Shown here: piece by piece, positions 27,091 through 32,470 of the stretch
How the letters are laid out: the number at the start of each line of letters is the position of its first letter
How positions within the stretch are numbered: the stretch's first letter is position 1
NCBI GenBank assembly: GCA_013694595.1
Contig: JACDCC010000303.1
Location: 1-32,470, forward strand
Reading direction: 5' to 3'
From: Chthoniobacterales bacterium
GTDB lineage: Bacteria > Verrucomicrobiota > Verrucomicrobiia > Chthoniobacterales > UBA10450
Length of the DNA stretch: 32,470 nucleotides
Program-made: the position numbers and the translations under genes
Notes under the pieces: model-generated
What the model saw: the letters and a program-made list of their open reading frames with translations, nothing else
The model's database searches: none
Told to the model about the DNA's origin: nothing

Positions 27091-27227
27091 GCGCCACTGA
27101 TTCGAGCGCGAGCACGAGTACCAGCACGAGCCTGCTTCAGTTCGGCGTTCGATGTTGGACCCATTCGGCTGTCGCTCAGGGCAGGCTGTTGAGCGTTAGA
27201 CGTTTGCTCTCTCTGCCTGCGTCATGA
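27087..27227 (+). CDS. Possible 46-aa small ORF between cas4 and cas1
   Basis: ATGA overlap with cas4 stop and TGA overlapping the cas1 start: MSATDSSASTSTSTSLLQFGVRCWTHSAVAQGRLLSVRRLLSLPAS. Low complexity at the start; coding status uncertain. Confidence 0.25.
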   Translation: MSATDSSASTSTSTSLLQFGVRCWTHSAVAQGRLLSVRRLLSLPAS

Positions 27228-28258
27228 TGCAGCATCTCAACACCCTCTTTGTCACCCTGGAGGGCGCGTGGCTTTTCAAGGACGGGCAAGCCGTCGAAGT
27301 GCGCCACGACGGGCAGACGAACCTGCGCGTCCCGCTCCATAATCTCGATGGCATCGTCTGTCTCGGCTGGGATATCGGTGCTACCGTGCAATTAATGGCC
27401 GCCTGCGCGGAGGCCGGCGTGACGCTCTCCTTTTGTTCGCCACACGGAAAATTCCTCGCCGCCGCCACCGGATTCGCTTCCGGCAACGTCCTCCTCCGGC
27501 GCACCCAATATCGGCTCGCCGACGATGACGCAGCCTGCGCCGGCATCGCTCGCCAAATCGTGGCGGCAAAGATCTCCAACTCCCGCGTCTCTCTCCTGCG
27601 CGCCGCGCGCGATCACCCCGACGAGCCGGCTGCGGCGCAGTTCGGCTCAGCCGCGCAATGGCTCGGGCACCGGATCGATGCCGTCATGCGCGAGTCCTCC
27701 CTGGATATCATCCGCGGGATCGAAGGAGATTCTGCTGCGGCCTACTTCGACTGCATGCCGTCATTGCTGACGACAAACGACCCGACACTACGAATGAACG
27801 GCCGCAGCCGACGTCCGCCGCTCGATCCGGTGAACGCGCTCCTCTCCTTTCTCTACGCGCTGCTGAATCATGACTGCCGCTCCGCCCTGGCGGCGTGTGG
27901 TCTCGACCCTGCGGTAGGCTTTCTCCATCGTGACCGCCCCGGCCGGGCCTCGCTCGCGCTTGACCTCATGGAGGAGTTTCGTCCGGTGCTGGCGGACCGT
28001 CTCGCTCTCTCGCTCCTCAATCGAAAGCAACTCGATGGCGCCGATTTCAATCGCCAGGAAAACGGCGCCGTCGCGTTGCGCGAGGCTTCCCGCAAGAAAG
28101 TGCTCGTCGCCTGGCAGGAGCGAAAACGCGAGGAACTCATCCATCCGTTCCTGCAGGAGAAGGTGCCTTGGGGCATCGTGCCTCACCTGCAGGCACGGTT
28201 GCTCGCCCGCCACCTCCGCGGCGACCTCGACGCCTACCCCGCGTTTCTCTGGAAGTAG
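27224..28258 (+). CDS. cas1: CRISPR-associated integrase Cas1 (type I-C)
   Basis: MMQHLNTLFVTLEGAWLFKDGQAVEVRHDGQTNLRVPLHNLDGIVCLG; VNALLSFLYALLNHDCRSALAACGLDPAVGFLHRDRPGRASLALDLMEEFRP. Confidence 0.96.
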   Translation: MMQHLNTLFVTLEGAWLFKDGQAVEVRHDGQTNLRVPLHNLDGIVCLGWDIGATVQLMAACAEAGVTLSFCSPHGKFLAAATGFASGNVLLRRTQYRLADDDAACAGIARQIVAAKISNSRVSLLRAARDHPDEPAAAQFGSAAQWLGHRIDAVMRESSLDIIRGIEGDSAAAYFDCMPSLLTTNDPTLRMNGRSRRPPLDPVNALLSFLYALLNHDCRSALAACGLDPAVGFLHRDRPGRASLALDLMEEFRPVLADRLALSLLNRKQLDGADFNRQENGAVALREASRKKVLVAWQERKREELIHPFLQEKVPWGIVPHLQARLLARHLRGDLDAYPAFLWK

Positions 28259-28287
28259 TGCGGGCGATTTGATAACCTGAATCACCG

Positions 28288-28578
28288 ATGCAAGTGCTCA
28301 TCACATACGATGTCTCCACCGTCACTGCCGATGGCCGGCGCCGGCTCCGTCGCGCCGCTAAAACATGCCTCGACCACGGGCAGCGCGTTCAGAACTCCGT
28401 CTTCGAATGTCTGGTCAATCCCGGCGAGCTGGTCACCGTTCGTGCGCGCCTGCTTAAGATCATCAATCCGGAGACTGACAGCCTGCGGATCTATATGCTG
28501 GGCAGCGATTGGGATCATCGGGTGGAGCATCACGGCGCGAAACCGTCGTTCGATCCCACCGGGCCGCTCGTTGTGTAG
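28288..28578 (+). CDS. cas2: CRISPR-associated endonuclease Cas2
   Basis: MQVLITYDVSTVTADGRRRLRRAAKTCLDHGQRVQNSVFECLVNPGE...LRIYMLG. Confidence 0.96.
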   Translation: MQVLITYDVSTVTADGRRRLRRAAKTCLDHGQRVQNSVFECLVNPGELVTVRARLLKIINPETDSLRIYMLGSDWDHRVEHHGAKPSFDPTGPLVV

Positions 28579-28772
28579 ACGGGGGGTGCTGGCCGCGCGC
28601 GCACCCGAAGCGGGCAATGCGGCCGGGGGAGATCAGCGCGCGCTGTAAGTCGCGCGCGATGTGTTCTTTGACAGCTGAATGCGCAAATAATCGGCGTGGA
28701 CGCGCGGGTTTTGATGCTGGTGCGGAACTGGGCGTGATTGCAACTGAGCGGGAGTGGTTTATGGCTGAAGGG
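28579..28772 (+). promoter_or_regulatory. Putative CRISPR leader
   Basis: 194 nt between cas2 and the first repeat on the cas2-proximal side; contains CAGCGCGCGCTG palindrome (28633-28644) and TTGACA (28667-28672). Confidence 0.6.
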
Positions 28773-29069
28773 GTCGCGCTCCGCAGGAGCGCGCGGATTG
28801 AAACGCGTTTGCGCTGGACGAGAATGACGAGAATCACGGGTCGCGCTCCGCAGGAGCGCGCGGATTGAAACATGTCGCAGGCGCACCATCCGACCAGACG
28901 AAAAGGTCGCGCTCCGCAGGAGCGCGCGGATTGAAACCGGTGCGACGGGGTGGTCCCGCCCCAAGCGTGATGTCGCGCTCCGCAGGAGCGCGCGGATTGA
29001 AACGATCGCGAAGAAGCTGAATTGTCATTATCGAACGGTCGCGCTCCGCAGGAGCGCGCGGATTGAAAC
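28773..29069 (+). CRISPR. Type I-C CRISPR array, 5 repeats / 4 spacers
   Basis: 32-bp repeat GTCGCGCTCCGCAGGAGCGCGCGGATTGAAAC at 28773, 28840, 28906, 28972, 29038, all identical; spacers 35, 34, 34, 34 nt. Confidence 0.98.
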
Positions 29070-29248
29070 AGTTCTGACGTCGGCCAAAACTCCACATTGT
29101 GCTGAGCGGCGGCCATGGTTTGCCGCTTCGAATCGATCGGCAGCATCGTCGCGGGAGCGGCGCAAAGTTTTTCAAACAATAACGCGCGAATTGTCGCGCA
29201 ATGCGTTGACTCCACAACGTGTAGTGTGTTACCTACATCCCCGACACT

Positions 29249-29758
29249 ATGCGTTGTCCTAAGTGCGGGTTTCGTGACGACAAGGTCATCGACTCGCGCC
29301 AGTCTCGTGATAGCTCCAGCATCCGTCGCCGTCGCGTCTGTTTGCAGTGCTCCTACCGCTTCACGACCTACGAGGAGATCGAGCGCTCGGAGTTGCGTGT
29401 CATCAAGCGTGACCGGACGCACGAACAATTCGATCGGCGCAAGCTGGTGAATAGCCTCGCCAAAGCTTGCGAGAAGCGGCCGATCAGCCTCGTGGTTCTC
29501 GAACAGGCCGTGGATGAAATTGTGCACGAGCTCGAGACCAGCGGACGTGAAGTGCAGTCGACCGCCATCGGCACCAAGGTGCTCGAGAAATTGAAGGACA
29601 TCGACGAGGTGGCGTATCTCCGTTACGCGTCGGTTCATCGCCGTTTTGAAGGAGTGGATCAATTTGTCGAGGCGGTGCAGGCGCTCGGCAAGCGAATCAA
29701 ATCGAACCCATCGCAGCGGGAGCTGTTCCCGCCCGAGGTCGCCCATGGTAGCGTTTAA
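29249..29758 (+). CDS. nrdR: Transcriptional regulator NrdR
   Basis: MRCPKCGFRDDKVIDSRQSRDSSSIRRRRVCLQCSYRFTTYEEIE (zinc ribbon) and ATP-cone domain. Confidence 0.96.
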   Translation: MRCPKCGFRDDKVIDSRQSRDSSSIRRRRVCLQCSYRFTTYEEIERSELRVIKRDRTHEQFDRRKLVNSLAKACEKRPISLVVLEQAVDEIVHELETSGREVQSTAIGTKVLEKLKDIDEVAYLRYASVHRRFEGVDQFVEAVQALGKRIKSNPSQRELFPPEVAHGSV

Positions 29759-30305
29759 GGAAGAATTCCCCTACCTGCGCTGCGATTCCGGGCAGCTGTT
29801 TGAGTTCAATCAGCAGTGGCTGCACGCGGCGATCACCCGCGCTGCGGATCAGGCGGGATACCCGAGCTGGTGGCTCACAGATCACATCACGGAGAGCATC
29901 ACGTTCTACTTGCGGCTCCGGAATGACGAACCGGTGGTGCCGATTAGTCAGCTCTCGCAAACGGTTCGCTACGTCCTCAAGGTGATCGGTTACAAAGAGA
30001 TCATCCCGTATTTCGCGCCGTCGCCGCCGCCGATCGCATTCTCGCTGCTCGAAGTGGCAGAAGCGGCGGGGGCCGGTTACGAGCTGGCCTTCTTCGATGG
30101 CTTGGAAAAGCGGATCGCCGCGCTGGTCAGCACCGGCACCGACAGCCTCCAATTCTACGGCCTCAACGCTTGTGTGAAACATCTCCGCGGCGCGAAAGCG
30201 TGGACGCGGGCGTGCGACACCCTGCGTGACGAAGTGATCTGCTTCGTCCGAGAGAAGCTGGCAGCGAAAACGGAGCTCGAGCAGCTCCGCTGTTCGCTTC
30301 GTTAG
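29745..30305 (+). CDS. Hypothetical protein
   Basis: 186-aa ORF from ATG 29745 (MVAFKEEFPYLRCDSGQLFEFNQQWLHAAITRAADQAGYPSWWLTDHITESITFYLRLR), overlapping the nrdR 3' end. Confidence 0.7.
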   Translation: MVAFKEEFPYLRCDSGQLFEFNQQWLHAAITRAADQAGYPSWWLTDHITESITFYLRLRNDEPVVPISQLSQTVRYVLKVIGYKEIIPYFAPSPPPIAFSLLEVAEAAGAGYELAFFDGLEKRIAALVSTGTDSLQFYGLNACVKHLRGAKAWTRACDTLRDEVICFVREKLAAKTELEQLRCSLR

Positions 30306-30327
30306 CCCGTCGAGAAGGCAAGCGCGG

Positions 30328-30666
30328 ATGACCATCTTCGAGAAGATCGTGGCGCGGGAAATCCCCGCAAAGATCGTCTGGCAGGACGAGGACGTGATTG
30401 CATTCCACGACGTGAATCCCGGCGCCCCGGTGCACGTCCTCGTCGTTCCGAAGCGCGTGATCCCGCGCATCGCCGAGAGCACCGCGGCGGATCAGGCACT
30501 GCTGGGCAAGTTGTTGCTCACCACACGCATTGTTGCCGAAAAACTCGATCTGCTCACGAGCGGCTATCGCGTCGTGATTAACAATGGGCCGGATGCCGGT
30601 GAGAGCGTGCCGCACCTGCATGTCCATGTGCTGGGCAAACGGAAACTCGGCTGGCCACCGGGTTAG
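30328..30666 (+). CDS. HIT (histidine triad) family protein
   Basis: MTIFEKIVAREIPAKIVWQDEDVIAFHDVNPGAPVHVLVVPKR; triad HLHVHVLGKRKLGWPPG. Confidence 0.95.
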   Translation: MTIFEKIVAREIPAKIVWQDEDVIAFHDVNPGAPVHVLVVPKRVIPRIAESTAADQALLGKLLLTTRIVAEKLDLLTSGYRVVINNGPDAGESVPHLHVHVLGKRKLGWPPG

Positions 30667-30799
30667 CCGGAGCGCCATCCCGCACTCCCGCCGGATAAAT
30701 CGAGAGCGGGTGTCAGGCTGGCACGCGTTTGATCGCCGGACATCCACCAGTCTCAGCAGCAGTGTTCTCGTTTTGCGGCGAAGAACCCGCACCTCCGTG

Positions 30800-30991
30800 C
30801 AGCGCGCCACGATAATCATACCTACCGACCTCGCTTCAATTTTCCTCGCCGCGTCTCCGTGGCTGTTCGGCTTCAACGACGCGCCGCCCAAATCCTGGAT
30901 GCCTCACGTTGTTGCGCGTCACATTGATGACCGACCCGCAGCCGCGCAGCCCTGCCCGAGGGAGACAACAGATGGAGACGTAGCCAATTAG
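30800..30991 (+). pseudogene. Remnant of an SPW-repeat membrane protein gene
   Basis: DLASIFLAASPWLFGFNDAPPKSWMPHVVA resembles the SPW repeat; an in-family-looking tail (VTLMTDP...) is found only after a frame change. No plausible intact start. Confidence 0.3.
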
Positions 30992-31033
30992 CCAATTCCG
31001 AGAAGTCGCGCGGCGAAGCCGTGGCGGATCAGC

Positions 31034-31246
31034 GTGCAACGCGATCGTGTATTCTGCCGTATCACAGAGGCACTCCTCGCGTTGCTCGTGTCGGGCATCG
31101 TGGCCGCGTGCGAGAGCTCTGGGCGAGAAGGCGCGAATGCAGCGCCGGGCCGCGACTCCGTAACGGTAAAACGAAGCGCCACGATGTGGCCGGCGCGCGA
31201 CGGCACGAGGATCCGCGAAGTGGAGTCGCCGACCGTCCCGGAATGA
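31034..31246 (+). CDS. Possible small lipoprotein
   Basis: 70 aa; RITEALLALLVSGIVAACESSGREG resembles a signal peptide with lipobox VAAC. Short, no family recognised. Confidence 0.25.
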   Translation: MQRDRVFCRITEALLALLVSGIVAACESSGREGANAAPGRDSVTVKRSATMWPARDGTRIREVESPTVPE

Positions 31247-31292
31247 TTTTCCGCTCGAGGTTCCCGCCGTTTGCCTTCAGCCGGGCAGGAAA

Positions 31293-31352
31293 CGGTGAGG
31301 GAGGGATTCGAACCCTCGGTACTAACGGAGCCCGTTAAGAATGGCTGTTTCC
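31293..31352 (-). tRNA. 3' partial tRNA-Ser (probable att-site fragment, not a functional gene)
   Basis: Minus strand GGAAA-CAGCC-ATTCTTAACGGGCTCCGTTAGTACC-GAGGGTTCGAATCCCTC-CCTCACC-G: T-arm, long class II variable arm (TAACGG/CCGTTA), 3' acceptor half. The matching 5' half (GGTGAGG...) is absent from the adjacent sequence. Confidence 0.65.
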
Positions 31353-31418
31353 CTCGTAGATGGATGCCGCGAAACAACGCTGGACACGATCAAACGTTAT
31401 GCATATTGTTATGCAGCA

Positions 31419-32470
31419 ATGTCGAGTATTCATCGCCAAACAGGTCGTCCAAACTGGTTCTGTGCTTTCACGATTGGGGGCAAGCGGGTTTTCAGATCAA
31501 CCAAGACAGCGGATAAAAAACAAGCACGAGAAATCTGCCGTGCGTGGCACAAGGCTGCTCTACTGGCCCGCAAGGGGAATGGCAAGCTGACAGTGGAGGC
31601 AGCGCGCGAAGTCATTGCGCGCGGGGTCGGAGACGTATTTGCAGCAACGAATGTCGAATCACTGCCGAGCGCGACAGTTCGAACGTGGTGCGAAACGTGG
31701 CTCGAAGCCAAGTCATTGGAAGCCGAAGCTTCTACGCACTCGCGCTATGCTCGCATCGCCGGACGGTTCATCGAGTTCCTGGGAGCCAAAGCGGACAGAG
31801 ACATTGCCACGTTGGAACCCTTAGACATTACGCGCTTCCGTGATCGTGAAGCAAAAGAGCTGTCACGCGCGACCGCAAATCTCAGCCTGAAAGTTTTGCG
31901 TGTTTGCTTCGGCGAAGCAATGCGGCAGGAGCTGCGGACAGGCAACCCGGCGGTGAAAGTGAAGGTTCTCGAATTGCGCGACAAGTCCACGCGTCGCGCT
32001 TTCACGACAGCCGAGATCAAGCGCATTTTGCAAGCGTGCGGCGACGATGCCGAATGGCGCGGGCTGGTATTATTCGGGCTGTATCTTGGACAGCGCCTTG
32101 GCGACTTGGCCAAGCTGACATGGCGCGCGGTGAACTTGGAAAGCAACGAGATTGCCTTCACCGCTCGCAAGACGGGACGGCGCATCGTGCTGCCCTTGGT
32201 TCAACCGCTTGCCGACTACCTCAGCGGACTGCCAGCGGGCGACGATCCTGACGCGTTCATCTTTCCACGTGCAGCGAGCGCGACGCGCACCGGCACGCTG
32301 TCGAATCAGTTTCGCGAGCTTCTCGTGAGCGCCGGTCTGGTTGCGCCGCGCTCTCACGAAAGCACCGGCAAAGGCCGTTCCCAATCGCGGGAAACGTCCG
32401 CGCTCTCTTTCCACAGCTTGCGTCACAGCGTGGTGACGATGCTGAAACAAGCCGGGGTTTCGGATGTGCT
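31419..32470 (+). CDS. Tyrosine recombinase/phage-type integrase, truncated by window end
   Basis: Open frame from ATG 31419 to window end: MSSIHRQTGRPNWFCAFTIGGKRVFRSTKTADKKQ...RAFTTAEIKRILQACGDDAEWRGLVLFGLYLGQRLGDLAKLTW...LSFHSLRHSVVTMLKQAGVSDV (R...HxxR motifs). Not listed in the ORF track because it has no stop in the window. Confidence 0.93.
   Translation, partial: MSSIHRQTGRPNWFCAFTIGGKRVFRSTKTADKKQAREICRAWHKAALLARKGNGKLTVEAAREVIARGVGDVFAATNVESLPSATVRTWCETWLEAKSLEAEASTHSRYARIAGRFIEFLGAKADRDIATLEPLDITRFRDREAKELSRATANLSLKVLRVCFGEAMRQELRTGNPAVKVKVLELRDKSTRRAFTTAEIKRILQACGDDAEWRGLVLFGLYLGQRLGDLAKLTWRAVNLESNEIAFTARKTGRRIVLPLVQPLADYLSGLPAGDDPDAFIFPRAASATRTGTLSNQFRELLVSAGLVAPRSHESTGKGRSQSRETSALSFHSLRHSVVTMLKQAGVSDV

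Noticed and set aside
28805-29037. Self-targeting by the four spacers within this window
   Set aside because: By eye I found no matching protospacer in the window on either strand; a proper search is needed and none is claimed.
29070-29140. Possible sixth, degenerate CRISPR repeat after the last spacer-length segment
   Set aside because: The sequence 34 nt after repeat 5 (GAGCGGCGGCCATGGTTTGCCGC...) shows no convincing similarity to the 32-bp repeat.
29190-29248. Possible NrdR box / promoter upstream of nrdR (TTGACT...; CACAACGTGTAGTGTG)
   Set aside because: The palindrome does not fit the NrdR box consensus well and the -10 is weak; not reported as a feature.
28463-29746. 427-aa minus-strand ORF (and 28834..29217, 28530..28964 ORFs)
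   Set aside because: Translates the CRISPR array itself (repeating FQSARSCGARP / FNPRAPAERD) and is antisense to cas2 and nrdR; classic spurious ORF over a repeat array.
31021-31516. ORFs reading ...GEGGIRTLGTNGAR and ...REGFEPSVLTEP across 31293-31340
   Set aside because: These are translations of the antisense of a tRNA-Ser 3' end, a known source of spurious proteins.

Overview
High-GC chromosomal window, probably Verrucomicrobia-like (inference from gene content only; no search was run). The left and centre are housekeeping genes: an M1 aminopeptidase, an ECF sigma/anti-sigma pair, rlmN, a HAD hydrolase, a fatty-acid desaturase, then prs-rplY-pth-rpsF-ssb, a VapBC-like toxin-antitoxin pair, dprA and a topoisomerase IA. 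From about 19.99 to 29.07 kb lies a complete type I-C CRISPR-Cas locus (cas3-cas5c-cas8c-cas7c-cas4-cas1-cas2) with a short array of five identical 32-bp repeats and four spacers. The most unusual feature is a tightly coupled two-gene insertion, an AbiEii-like nucleotidyltransferase plus a 68-aa protein, placed exactly between the effector genes (cas7) and the adaptation genes (cas4-cas1-cas2). After the array come nrdR, a hypothetical gene and a HIT gene. The right end holds a 3' half-tRNA-Ser fragment next to a tyrosine integrase that runs off the window, which looks like the boundary of an integrated element. Several genes look broken: an Mpv17-like membrane protein, a GT9-like protein, a PEP-CTERM-like protein with an in-frame stop, and an SPW-repeat remnant. 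Most remaining ORFs in the supplied track are antisense or shadow frames.
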